Source: Gossypium raimondii (Eukaryota > Streptophyta > Magnoliopsida > Malvales > Malvaceae). From it: a DNA stretch of 64,000 bases. The notes beneath the pieces were generated by a model. The model was not told the origin of the DNA. It saw nothing but the letters and a program-made list of their open reading frames with translations, and did no database searches. Positions within the stretch are counted from its first letter, which is position 1. Every line of letters begins with the position of its first letter. The stretch lies in the NCBI RefSeq assembly GCF_025698545.1, contig NC_068569.1, positions 23,374,001 to 23,438,000 of the forward strand, given 5' to 3'. This document shows positions 11,231 to 22,233 of this stretch, piece by piece. The position numbers and the translations under genes are program-made.

Positions 11231-11410
11231 ATTGCTTCAAAACCCAAGACTGAAAAATCAGCTACTCCTCGAACTACCACTCGACCCTCTGGGATTTTTA
11301 AACTTACCCCTGTTTCTCCTACTTTGGCTCGATTCCTTGGAGCCCCAGAGGCTTCCCGTTCCGATGCTGTTAAGCATATCTGGAGTTATATCAAATCCCA
11401 TAACCTTCAG
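11231..11410 (+). pseudogene. Captured exon of a SWIB/MDM2-domain gene inside the transposon
   Basis: One frame is open and reads as the N-terminal half of a plant SWIB (BAF60b) domain: the linker GIFKLTPVSPTLARFLG, then PEASRSDAVKHIWSYIKSHN ending in LQ. It stops at a splice-donor-like junction CAG|GTTCTC, where SWIB genes are commonly split. The second half of the domain (NPxNKREI and beyond) was not found nearby, so this is a fragment and not a gene. Upstream the frame closes at a TAA (11228-11230). Full SWIB proteins take part in chromatin or organellar DNA functions. Here the segment appears to be host sequence picked up by the Harbinger element. Confidence 0.7.
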
Positions 11411-11487
11411 GTTCTCTCCATCTCTATTGCGTCCTATATAAAGTTATATTGTTTGGTCTAAATAAATGTGGGCTTGAGTAAATATCT

Positions 11488-11705
11488 GGGAAAATGTTGT
11501 TCAATTTTGGTAGTTAATTTGTACCATTTATTAATGGTTCTTGTTGCGAGTTGTTTGCTTGATGGCTTTATGAGGTTTCTTTACCCTTTCCATGGGCATT
11601 TGTTCCCTCTATAATAATTTTTTTGTGCTTGTTAATGCTGGGGTTTGGACCTGTTTGGTGTTTATTGTTCAAGAGTAGTTAAGCTAGCAGCTGTAGTAGG
11701 ATTAG
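11488..11705 (+). repeat. Internal duplication in the Harbinger element, copy 1
   Basis: About 215 bases starting 'gggaaaatgttgttc' and ending near 'gtagtaggatta' are repeated almost exactly at 12765-12977. Only small indels (for example 'ttgcgagttg' versus 'ttgcagttg') separate the two, so the duplication is young. The segment directly follows the SWIB exon fragment. Confidence 0.85.
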
Positions 11706-12197
11706 TTCATTAGGTAAATAGTTCTCTGTGATTGGATTCAATAATTCAATTATATCATCAATCAGTTCCGAGTGAAATGTTTGCCGGATTCTGTTTGTTC
11801 TAAATTCATTCCACATTATGTATGTTTGATCTAAATTGTTAACCACTATGGTCAATAATTGATAAACAGGTTTTTTGTGAAGAATTTGAACAGAGTTGTG
11901 TATGCTTTTCATTGCAGTTTCCTTTGTGGTATTTGAGACTAGATTGTTTTCACATGAGCTATTGGCAATTTCGACTACACAGTCCGATCTTATCGCCTCA
12001 CTCGTTAGTTTATTTACTTGAATATAGTTATGAAACTGTAATGGTTGTTTGCTGTTAGGGGAGATTGATGATGTGCTGGATATGTGATTTCAGTTTGGTA
12101 TGATCATTGACTCTTTTGCTTTTTTTGAAATTGACACTGGCTCCTCTATTAGTAATCAGATTGTATTTTGTTTCTTTTACTAAAAATAGGTAAATTA

Positions 12198-12369
12198 ATA
12201 TTTGTACATTACATCAAAGAGCAAACTGGTCATTCTTTAGTCTTCATACCTTAGTATGAGGTAGATGCCACGTGTCACATTATTCTATTAGTTATGCTAG
12301 TTTTTAAGAGTACAAATGAATGAAATTTTTAATAGAAAGGATTAATTTGTTCTTTGATCTAATGGACAA
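12198..12369. repeat. Short MITE nested in the Harbinger element
   Basis: The left end TGTACATTACATCAAAGAGC and the reverse complement of the right end (TGTCCATTAGATCAAAGAAC) match at most positions. The element is about 170 bp with no coding frame. The TA-rich flanks prevent a firm target duplication call. Consistent with a small Stowaway/MITE-type insertion. Confidence 0.5.
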
Positions 12370-12764
12370 TGAATAATTTAAAATACAATTTGATTCCTAT
12401 TGCAGGGCCTCCTTATACTTTTACCGCCATTTGGATGTGCTTCATTTGGCCAGTGATCTATTCCCCTCTACCCCATATTTGTCTTTGCTTTCATCTGTCA
12501 TTGGGACATTTGCTATTTTTCTTCATTCATTCTTCATCTCAAGTTGTGTTGCTCTAAACTCTTCAAGACTCGATTCAACAATCTCAAAATCAATATATAC
12601 CCCAAGACTTGTTCTACTTGTATGAACCTACAAGTTCCACAGAAAGATCATTCTCGCCAAAATCATGAAAAATCAACAATGCTAAATACCATGTTTGCTA
12701 TTCATTTCTTTAGTCAATTCATTCGCACAAATGACATCTTAAAGAATCCATCTTGGAAAATTTC

Positions 12765-12977
12765 GGGAAAATGTTGTTCAATTTTGGTAGTTAATTTGTA
12801 CCATTTATTAATGGTTCTTGTTGCAGTTGTTTGCTTGATGGCTTTATGAGGTTTCTTTACCCTTTCCATGGGCATTTGTTCCTCTATAATATATATTTTT
12901 GTGCTTGTTAATGCTGGGTTTGGACCTGTTTGGTGTTTATTGTTCAAGAGTAGTTAAGCTAGCAACCTAGTAGGATT
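12765..12977 (+). repeat. Internal duplication in the Harbinger element, copy 2
   Basis: Near-identical direct copy of 11488-11705, offset by about 1.28 kb. The boundaries are abrupt: 'cgggaaaatg' on the left and 'aggatta' on the right. Confidence 0.85.
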
Positions 12978-13843
12978 AAATTTTATGAATATTCATTTGC
13001 TACAGTTAGTTTCATTGATGGAGATTGGATTGTTATGGTTCATAAATATAAGTTTAGCCTTTTCACAGTTTTATATATAGCTTACATGCTAGCTCACTGT
13101 TTCATTTTCCTACTAGCAGGTTTTTGTGGTGTTTTAGTTCTCTTCTTTCTAGATTTCTACCTCCTAAGCAACATTTTCACCCTCTACTTCCTTTCTATCC
13201 TTTAATGCTTGCTCAATAATGGTTGTTTTGAAATATAAAACTAGTCACTTTTATCTCAGGAAGACAAACAAACAACAAAATTAGTCAAAAATAACCTGCC
13301 TAATCACATGAACCCTCTGAAGTCTGAACAAAAAATAAAACCACTACTGAACTGCACATGATATCTCACTTTAAAATTTTCGTTTTCTACAACTTTATAA
13401 GCATCAAGATTGGGAGAAAGAAACCAAAACATAAAACAACTTTGTTTCACTAAATGAACAAGGATTCCTAACATTTTAACATAGCCATGAAATCAAACAC
13501 TAGCCCATCACTAGTCGTTCTTACTCTTCTTCATTACTTTCTTTATTTCTATCTCCTGGGTTAATACAACTTTTAGTTCCATTATTTGCTCACCTATTCC
13601 TTGTCTCGTTGAAGCAGTCCCCTAAAACTGGGGTTTGATTGAAAATTAGCATATGTGATCTCATATACTTTACCAGGAAATATAGGTGCCTATCTAATTC
13701 ATGTGTGATTGATTTTAATACTAGTCGAATTCTTAGAAGTGTAAATTATTTTGTATATTAGCACAGTTGTTAAATTTCTTGCGCCTAGTGTATCTGACCA
13801 CTGTTGTTCCAAAGAAATTGATGTTCTATGTGAAATTTTGTAG

Positions 13844-13919
13844 GTATTGGACTGTTAGCTACCGATTTGCTCCAGACAAAAATCGTTGGCAAGCTGAAGC
13901 TGTAGTTGCAATTGAAGAG
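13844..13919 (+). pseudogene. Exon-like fragment of unidentified origin inside the Harbinger element
   Basis: A 76-base segment bounded by an acceptor-like TTTTGTAG and a donor-like GAG|GTTTGT is open in one frame, with 25 codons reading YWTVSYRFAPDKNRWQAEAV and then VAIEE. Its composition is coding-like in an AT-rich surround. I do not recognise the parent protein. It is not part of the transposase, the Myb/SANT gene or SWIB, so it is probably another captured host exon. Confidence 0.45.
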
Positions 13920-14519
13920 GTTTGTTAACTTATCCAATCTTCTAAAATTGTAAGACTTCAAAATCAAATACAGAGAAACACAGTAAAACACATACATGCT
14001 GATTTTTTTCATGGACTTTTAATTTTTTTTGGAAATTATTTTCTTTTTCGGTCTTTTAGGTATTTATTTTTATCGTATTATGAGTTTAGTAGTAGATTCT
14101 AGAAAGATTTGATATTGAATTGCATAAGCAAATGAACTTAATTGCTCTTGGATTTGTTTAAACAAATATTTTTGTCTCACCATTTATGCCTACAAGTATA
14201 TACAACAAGTCTATTTAACAAGTCCTTCCGAACACATTTTTAATTGGTATTAAAGCCTAATAACATAAGCTTTTGGTGTGAATTTCTATTAGATGGGGCA
14301 TTAGATATAATCAAACTAATTAAAATTGTAAGGTGCTTAAAATTGAAGTAATAAATTAGAAACATTTTATTAAAAAACTAATTAAATGTGTATATTCATA
14401 TACAACACATTATTTAAAAATATTTTAAATAAAACAAATTAAAAATATTATTCATATATCATTACATATATATCGACTTTTGAATATGTATCAATTTAAC
14501 CCAATCCAATCATGAGTAA

Positions 14520-14875
14520 ATTCATATAAAAATTGGATCATTAGGTATAATCAAGTAAACAACTTGATTAAAAACAAATATTCAATATATTAAAATTGGA
14601 TCATTAGATATAATCAAGTAAACAACTTGATTAAAAATAAATATTCATTGTTATTATGATTGATTAAAAACAACTTGATTAAAAACCAAGTATTTGGTAA
14701 CATTGTTGATTAGAAAACAAATTTTCAATATATTAAAATTGGATCATTAGATATAATCAATTAAACAACTTGATTAAAAACAAATATTCATTGTTATTAT
14801 GATTGATTAAAAATAATTTGATTAAAAACAAGTATTTGGTAACATTGTTGATTAGAAAACAAATATTCATTGTTA
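14520..14875 (+). repeat. Tandem repeat upstream of the transposase gene
   Basis: The word 'ttggatcattag' recurs at about 14532, 14595 and 14738, giving periods of about 63 and 143 bases with 'caacttgattaaaaacaaat' and 'aagtatttggtaacattg' repeated. It lies inside the Harbinger element, 200-550 bases ahead of the transposase start. Such repeats may be transposase-binding or promoter sequence, which is inference. Confidence 0.75.
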
Positions 14876-15073
14876 ATGTTAAAGTTCTATTTTTTGCTTC
14901 GTTAAGATTCTAAATTTGTGCTGATCATTTTTCTTTGATAGTGTGATATTGCTTCCTATTGAAGCAAATAAATTATTTAATTTAATTTTACTGTTATTGA
15001 AATTATGATTAGAGAAATGTGACTTTTTTTTACTGCTTGTTGACAATATGGAACACATTAATATATTGCAGTA

Positions 15074-16472
15074 ATGGCTCGTCTGCCTTTAATTGCACAA
15101 AGTGTGAGGCGACAAAGAATTGGTATTGCATTGACAATTTGGTTGGAAATCTGTAGAATCGCGATTTGGTTCTTATTTAGAATGGGTGCCAGCCTTAGCC
15201 TACATACTTATAGACTAAGGATTAGGTCCTATACCGTAGATTTTTATGCACAACGGGATTATGTGAAGAGGCTTGTATATGCTAGTGACGAGACTTGTAT
15301 TGAACAAGTACGGATGAATAGAGCTGCCTTTTTTAAACTATGTGAGATGTTAGAATCGATAGGGGGATTGAAGTCGTCAAGGTTCATACTTGTTGATGAG
15401 CAAGTAGCAATGTTTTTACATATCATCTCCCATCACCTAAAAAATCGAGTTATCAAGCATCACTTTAGGAGGTCCGGGGAAACTGTAAGCAGAGTATTTC
15501 ATAATGTTTTAAATGCTGTCATACGCTTACAAGATGTCTTATTTAAAAAGCCGGACCCAGTTACAGCTGATTCTTCTGACACAAGGTGGAAATGGTTTAA
15601 GGTATTAGACTGAGTTTTATATATAGCTTGTACAATATTTAGTTGACTAATATGATTAATCATAGTGTTCTAACTCAATGTTCTATATCATGTGATATAG
15701 AATTGCTTAGGTGCTCTTGATGGAACACACATCAAGATTAGGGTGCCAACAGTTGATAAACCTAGATATCGCACCCGAAAAGGTGACATAGCAACAAATA
15801 TGCTAGGTGTTTGTACACCTGAGATGCAATTTGTTTATGTTCTTCCTGGTTGGGAAGGTTCAGTTGCCGATGGACGGGTGCTTCGAGATGCCATTAGTAG
15901 AAGACATGGACTAAAAGTTCCTCATGGTACAGTGTATAGTTAGAGGAATTTGAATTATTCATTAAGATCAAACTTTGTTTGCTGAATTAATCATTTTTTA
16001 GCCAATTTATTTTATAGGTTGTTATTATCTAGTTGATGCTGGATACACAAATTGTGAGGGATTTCTTGCACCATTTAGAGGACAGCGATATCATCTGAAC
16101 GAGTGGCGTCAGGGTTATCAGCCAAGTTCTCCGCAAGAGTTTTTTAATATGAAACATGCCTCAACACGTAATGTCATTGAAAGATGCTTTGGCTTATTAA
16201 AACTTAGATGGGGAATACTTAGGAGTCCATCGTTTTATCCTGTAAGGGTGCACAATAGAATTATTATTGCATGTTGTTTGCTCCATAATTTTATTCGAAC
16301 CCATATGAGTATTGATCCCATTGAAGCGGAGGTGGGAGAAGGATTACCTACTAATGTGGTGGATGACGATGAACTGAATATAACAAATATTCATCCATCG
16401 GATGCTTGGGCTACTTGGAGGATGGAACTAGCCAACCAAATGTTCGATGAATGGCAAACATCTAGAAATTAG
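15074..16472 (+). CDS. PIF/Harbinger (HARBI1-like) DDE transposase
   Basis: Three coding exons, 15074-15601, 15701-15926 and 16018-16472, join in frame through GT/AG introns to 402 residues, normal for this family. A further acceptor (GCAG just before 15072) shows that the start lies in an exon preceded by a 5' UTR intron. The predicted DDE triad is Asp183 in GALDGTHI, Asp258 in LVDAGYTN and Glu306 in NVIERCFG, all in typical context. The N-terminal part has the helical region usual for PIF transposases. Known role: cut-and-paste transposition with 3-bp TTA/TAA-like target duplications, normally acting with a Myb/SANT partner, which is encoded next door. No stop or frameshift is seen. Functional activity is not shown by sequence alone. 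Confidence 0.9.
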
Positions 16473-16741
16473 TTAGGTTTAGGGACAATTTGAGTTTGAA
16501 TTGATTTGTTGATGTTATTTTATGTATCTAGTTTATTAAATTTTGGTAGTCTTTGATTACAATTCTGTATTGTACTAAACTTTGTTGAATTATTATTTAA
16601 TTATCTTTTCATTCAGCATGTGTTATAAATTTAAATTTAGTATTGAACTACCGATATAATATATATAAACTGTTCACCTTTTGATTCATGATATTCAAAA
16701 TAGTAAATAATGTGTATTTGTTTTTTTTTCTTAAGAACAAT

Positions 16742-17686
16742 ATGTCAGGTGTTCCACCAACGGGTGCTTCTTCTCAAGCTTCTCGAGGAAGCAAAAGAAA
16801 ATGGGTTCCAGAAGAGGATGCAGCCTTGGTTTCTTGCATGGTGGATTTGCACAATGTAGGAACATTTAATGCTGATACCGGGTTCAAAGCCGGTTATTTG
16901 AACGAGCTAGAGAAAATGCTAGAAAAGGCTTTACCAAGAGCAATGTTGAAGGCGAGACCAAATATTGAATCTCGGATTAGGTGCCTAAAAAGGGAATGGT
17001 CAGTCGTCTACGACATGCTTAATGGTCAGAACAACAGCGGTTTTGGTTGGGACGAGCATAGGCAGCTCGTTGTTGCTGAAGATGCTGTTTGGGAATCCTA
17101 TGTTAAGGTAAAATGTATTTCAAGTATTAATTTGTTTTTTTACAAAACACATGGACTAATATGATTTCCTCGTTTTTTTTAGAGTCACAAAGAAGCCTCT
17201 CAGTTCAGACATCGTTCTTTCCCTTACTACAACCAGCTTACTGCCATATACGCAAGAGATCGGGCGACTGGGAAAGACGCTCAAACAGCTGCTGATGTTC
17301 TTGAAGAAATACATGCTGAGGATGAACGTACTACAGATATGAATGAAGAGAGAAACACATTCTATGACTGCGAAGCTGACGTCTCTTTAGACGACATGGA
17401 TGTTTCTGGTACGGATCCGCGAGGAGATAGAGACCAAGGGGGTTCCTCATCTTCAAACAAGAGAAAGAAGAAATCTGATGCTCGTGATGATGTGTATTCT
17501 TCATTTGAGGAGGCTGCCACCTTGTTGGGGGAAAAAATCCAGGCCGTTGGCGATAAAATCAGTAGGAGTATTGCCTCCGAGGTGGTAGTTCAGCACAAGT
17601 CAGAAGAGAATATGGAAGAAAAAGCTTCAAATTTATATTCAGCCTTATGGTCAATTGAAGGTTTAACCGACGATCACGCAGTATGA
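16742..17686 (+). CDS. Harbinger-associated Myb/SANT-like DNA-binding protein
   Basis: Two exons, 16742-17107 and 17183-17686, join in phase (AAG|GT, TTTTAG|AGT) to 289 residues. The N-terminal Myb/SANT-like domain is recognisable from KRKWVPEEDAALVSCMVDL through the YLNELEKML and SRIRCLKREWS segments to GWDEHRQLVVAEDAVWESYV, and the second exon continues with the HKEASQFRHRSFPYYNQL motif. The C-terminal part is acidic, Ser-rich and has a Lys/Arg cluster (NKRKKKS) that may be a nuclear signal. In PIF/Harbinger elements this second protein binds the subterminal DNA and helps the transposase enter the nucleus. The frame extends upstream to 16688, but the ATG at 16742 fits the domain better. Same strand as the transposase, 270 bases downstream. 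Confidence 0.85.
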
Positions 17687-18087
17687 TGCTTTGAGTAAAA
17701 TTCCGATCATCCAAATCAAATGATCATTTTCTTTAGTTTACCTTCATTGCTTCGATTGGAATGGGTCAAGATTTCTTTCTCACCATTAAATATCAATGTT
17801 CAAACTTTTTGATGTTGTAAAACTATATAACATATGGATTATGATGTACAATTTCATTTTCATCTAACTTTTCTTAGTATAAGTTAATTATGTTTATGCG
17901 AAAAATAATTCTCAAGTTATATTTTTATTTTAGTAAATTCATAAGAACATTTTATGAAATTATATTTAATAATAATTATTTTAAATTGTATTAAATCATA
18001 TATTTTAATTAAAATATATTTAATATTAATTATTTCAAATTTTCATTATATTATGATTTGAGTAAATTCATATAAGAATATGAATTA

Positions 18088-18532
18088 TTAAGAATTTTAT
18101 TAAATTATATACCAAAATTATAATGTATTTAATAATAATTATGTTTAAATATGATTAAATTATTTATTATTGATATTAATAATCTTATTAAAATTTAAAT
18201 AACAATAACAAATTTCGCTAATTATAAGAATTTTATTAAATTATATATTTTAATTAAAATATATTTAATAATAATTATGTTTAAATATGATTAAGATATT
18301 TATTACTGATAATAATAATCTTATTAAAATTTAAATAACATTAACAATAATCATTTACCAAAACAATTTTCTGCTAATTATAAGAATTTTATTAAATTAT
18401 ATATTTTAATTAAAATATATTTAATTATAATTATGTTTAAATATGATTAAAATATTTATTACTGATAATAATAATCTTATTAAAATTTAAATAACAATAA
18501 CAATAATCATTTACCAAAACAATTTTATGCTA
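18088..18532 (+). repeat. Subterminal AT-rich tandem repeat of the Harbinger element
   Basis: The phrase 'taagaattttattaaattat' recurs at about 18091, 18227 and 18382, spaced about 135 and 155 bases. The intervening 'aatcttattaaaatttaaat' blocks are repeated too. The array sits about 200 bases inside the right end. Confidence 0.75.
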
Positions 18533-18728
18533 AGGGTATTCTAGTCATTTTAGTTTTTTCCATTATGCTATTACACCTCTATTCCATTCAACCAAACACA
18601 AGATTACTATTACGCCTCTATTCCATTACATTCAACCAAACAGTGGATTAGCTATTACACCTCTAATCCAATACACCTCTAATCCCAATACACCTCTAAT
18701 CCAATACAGCGAACCAAACGCACCCTCA

Positions 18729-19334
18729 GGGTCTGTTTGATTGCCAGTAAAATATTTTCCGTAAAATAATTTCTGGAAAATGTTTTACTTTTCTCGTAAA
18801 ATGATTTCTTGGAAAATATTTTCGGTGTTTGATTGAATCATGTAAAATATTTTCTGCTGCTTGGCGATTTTTGAAAATATTTTTCGGAAAAGTTGTTTTT
18901 ACATATATTAATATATATTAATAAATTTTTATATTTTAAATTATTTTTACATATATTGCAATGATTTATTTATAATAATACTTAATTATTAAGCTACAAT
19001 ATTAATCGTTATAAATTGAAAAAACTAATATCAAATAAATTATTTGTAATTGTGTTAAAAAAGTATTGAATAATTAAAAAACAAGTTATTGGAAAATCGA
19101 TAAATGAAGCGCTTTTCTACGGAAATGAAGGAAGGAATGAAAGAGGCGATAGAGAGGAGAGCACGGAAAATGTCTTACGGAAATTGAAAGGGTAAGACAT
19201 TTTCCCTAAAATGTAACCCATTTTCCCTTGTTTTGGAGTTCATTTTCCAAATGGAAAATGTTTTCCGCCAATCAAACGCTGGAAAAGTTGGAAATGATTT
19301 TCTGGAAAATCAATTCCGTCAATCAAACAGACCC
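18729..19334. mobile_element. 606-bp MITE with perfect 15-bp inverted ends and TCA target duplication
   Basis: The left end GGGTCTGTTTGATTG is the exact complement of the right end CAATCAAACAGACCC. TCA lies on both sides (18726-18728 and 19335-19337). Subterminal sequence is rich in 'ggaaaatattttcc'-like words facing inward from both ends, and there is no coding frame. End sequence and 3-bp duplication suit a Tourist/PIF-Harbinger-type MITE. It abuts the right end of the large Harbinger element. Confidence 0.85.
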
Positions 19335-19337
19335 TCA

Positions 19338-20317
19338 GTTTCAATTAGAATGTTATTCTGAATGAATATTTTTAAAACGGTAAGATACAAGCTATTCTGA
19401 ATGAATACTTTTTAAAAAGTTGGATAGTTTATATATTGTTATAAAAAAATTTATTTTGAAAAAAAATGAAATATTCATTTTAGACGTAATATTGTGAAGT
19501 AGAAGATGTGTTTAATTTTTTTTAACGAGGATAAGAAAGTAATTTCAATGTAAAGTCAAAATTTTTGTTTGGGTTAAAATCTCAATTTAAAAGCATGTCA
19601 ACAATTTGATAATATGAAGATTATGCTGTGAGGCATAAGAGTTTGAGTTCAATTCCAAAATAACCTTATCTTGCCCTAATTATATATATATAAATATTTT
19701 GAAAAAAAATCTATTTGTTTTCTTTATAAACATATAATGGAGATATTAATACAAATGAATACATTTAATAAAGATAATTAAATTAATAAAATAAATAAAT
19801 AAATTATCAAATGTTAAATTAAATTCTAAATAATTTTATAAAAAAGAGTTGAGACCCAAAGAAGGCTTTTTTTTACCTAAATATTATAAAAAATTAAATT
19901 ATTTACTTATATAATATGTGTTTAGAACTATTTATCAAAATAATATGAAATCGATAGTATTTTAATAAAATTAACACTAAATTATTAGTATTGATGATGA
20001 TTTGAGAATCCCGAGCCTTAAATCGTCACTAATCTGATTTTGTTATCTAACAATTTGAAAATAAAATATATAAAAAAATATGGTATTATTCAAAACGAGA
20101 GTCAAATAGCAATATTAAATATTTAGGGGCCAAACAGTATAAATCCTATCTGACACTCGTATTTAAGTTGGAATAACATGAGTAGGGGAAGAAATGGTCG
20201 AAAATGGAGAATATACACTCAGCACAAACATGGTAGGTTAGGTTGCTACTTTTGCCTTGTTTGGTTGTTTTGTCCTTTTATGTTTCCAAAAAGTATTTTT
20301 ATAATTTATTTCAAGGT
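19338..20317. other. AT-rich intergenic stretch
   Basis: No gene visible. AT-rich DNA with short homopolymers. A sub-repeat 'aagctattctgaatgaat' is duplicated near 19350-19410. Confidence 0.3.
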
Positions 20318-20745
20318 ATAATCATTATTTTAGCATTCAATGTTTATATCTTTTATTAATTTAGTTTTTATTTTTAAAAAAATTAAATTTAATTATTTAT
20401 CTTTCGGAAAGAGTCAAATTACTTTTTATTGGAAATACTCACTAAAATATTAATTTTTAATAATGCTGGTTTGACCGTCTATGTATACTTCATTATGACA
20501 TTACATTATTTATATTATATGTCACATCAACAAATAATTTAAATTTTATAAAAACATTCAAATAAATAAATAAAAATTAGCATGAAGTACACATGGATTG
20601 CCATACGAGTTATCATGTTTAAAAATTTAACATTTTAATCGGTATTTCCATTAAAGCAATTCGACTATTTTTAAAAAGTTGAGGGTCAAATTAACAAAAG
20701 ATGTAAATGTTAAGGGCTAAAATTTTCATTATGTCTCAATTTAAT
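20318..20745. repeat. Fold-back repeat, with a further arm at 20880-21075
   Basis: 20318-20510 and the reverse complement of 20560-20745 align with shared words such as 'aatgtttatatcttttatta'/'aacatttacatcttttgtta', 'agtcaaattac' and 'gtatacttcat'. A third, more diverged copy of the right arm follows at about 20880-21075. There is no coding potential. This is a common non-coding plant repeat style; a related segment is at 44040-44790. Confidence 0.55.
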
Positions 20746-21075
20746 AGTAAAAGTTAATTTAAAATTAAATTTATTAATTATGCAAATTAATTTTATGATA
20801 ATAGTTTAGAATCAAAACATATTTTTTAAAATTATTTGTTGAATGACATATAAAACAAATAATGTCATGTCAACGTGAAGTACACGTGGACTGTCATGCG
20901 GGTTACCAAGCCAACAGTGTTAAAAATAATAATAATTTAGTCAAAGTTTACGCTAAACAAAAGTAAATTAATTATTTTTGAAAGGCTGATAACTAAATTT
21001 AACTAAAATAGTAATAAAGATCAAATTGACAAGAAATACAAACATTGAGAACTAAATTTATCATTATACGTATTT

Positions 21076-22233
21076 ATAATTGTACTAGATTTATAGTTGT
21101 AAGCTTAATATATATAGATATATATAACAAATTGAACAATTCAATGATTCGACCAATGACTTCTTTTTTATTCTTCATATCTGTTTTATGATCTATGATC
21201 GGAGTTTATGGTTGCCCTTCTCAACAATGTATTCTCTAAGGTTCTAACATACATCTTCCATTGGAAACGCAATGTATTTTACCATTGCACTCAACACTTG
21301 TTGATCGCAAAAATAAATAATATTTTAGAGAAAATATTACATATAGTGAAATTTAAACATATAACTTATTTGTTTATACAAATAATTACATTACAATAAA
21401 AAAAGAAATTTACAAACACAAAATCGAATCTTAAAACTAAAAATTTACAAATAAAAATTTATATTAAGAACATTTTACTCTCAATGCTTGAAGATATATC
21501 AAAATAAATATAAAATATTAGCAAAAGTAATTTAATCAACACATTTAAATTTTGAATGAAACCATAAAAATAAAATAAAATGATCCTATAAATAAATATT
21601 GAGAATCAATTAAAATAGAAATTAAGTTGGGCATTAAAATATTTAGAGAAACCTACCTTCAAATGATTAAGCTTTTATGGCAAACTGTAACATATTAGTG
21701 CTATCTGAAAATTTTATTTAACTTTTATATATACTATATTTTGTGATGAAAACAGAATTAATATTATTTTTATATTTATAAAAGAATATATTCAACTAAA
21801 GTAATCATACATTAATTCTTTTCTTTTACACTCACGTTCAATCTTTAAACATAAGCATTTCATATAAAAATCAAATTTTCTTAATTGAATTATTATGAGG
21901 ATATCAAGTTAACACGTCACACAAACTTAATTTGTTATACAAAATGAGTTTTTAGCATAATATTTTCTATTACATCTGAATAACAAATATTCAATATAAG
22001 GCTCAACAAAGAGGTCCTCAAACTCGAGTAACATGGTACATGAAAATTAAATTAAATAAAATGAGGCAACATAATTATAAACCATGAAAGGACCCATATT
22101 TTTTTTTCATTAACATATACTAGGTAAAAACTTGACTTAAATAAACCTTAATTAAATAGCCTAATGGAATCCTTAAATGGGTCCTGATGTTTAGGAAAAG
22201 TGATTGAAATACAAAATATAAAGCAAAAAGAAT
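21076..22233. other. AT-rich stretch and 3' region of the GASA gene
   Basis: No supported gene. The last 100-200 bases next to 22234 are the probable 3' UTR of the GASA peptide gene. Confidence 0.35.

Larger units (their letters stand above)
10726..18725 (+). mobile_element. Autonomous-looking PIF/Harbinger DNA transposon, about 8 kb
   Basis: Terminal inverted repeats: after six non-matching end bases, the left GTTTGGTTTGGTGTATTGG (from 10732) pairs with the complement of the right end GTTTGGTTCGCTGTATTGG, 17 of 19 matching. Both sides have further subterminal 'acacccctaat'/'acacctctaat' copies. Flanking trinucleotides are TCA at 10723-10725 and TCA at 18726-18728, as expected for a 3-bp Harbinger duplication. 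Inside are the two family genes in the same direction: a DDE transposase (15074-16472) and a Myb/SANT-like protein (16742-17686), both open. A probable non-coding first exon ends at the donor at about 11055 (AAG|GTAAAT). The 4 kb left of the transposase carries captured exon fragments and a duplicated segment. The exact left end is less certain than the right because its six outermost bases (CAACTT) differ from GGGTGC on the right. Confidence 0.8.

Noticed and set aside
12369-12625. Possible further captured exon after TTGCAG at 12405
   Set aside because: A splice-acceptor-like TTGCAG precedes an open frame, but the peptide is not recognisable and no donor ends it convincingly.
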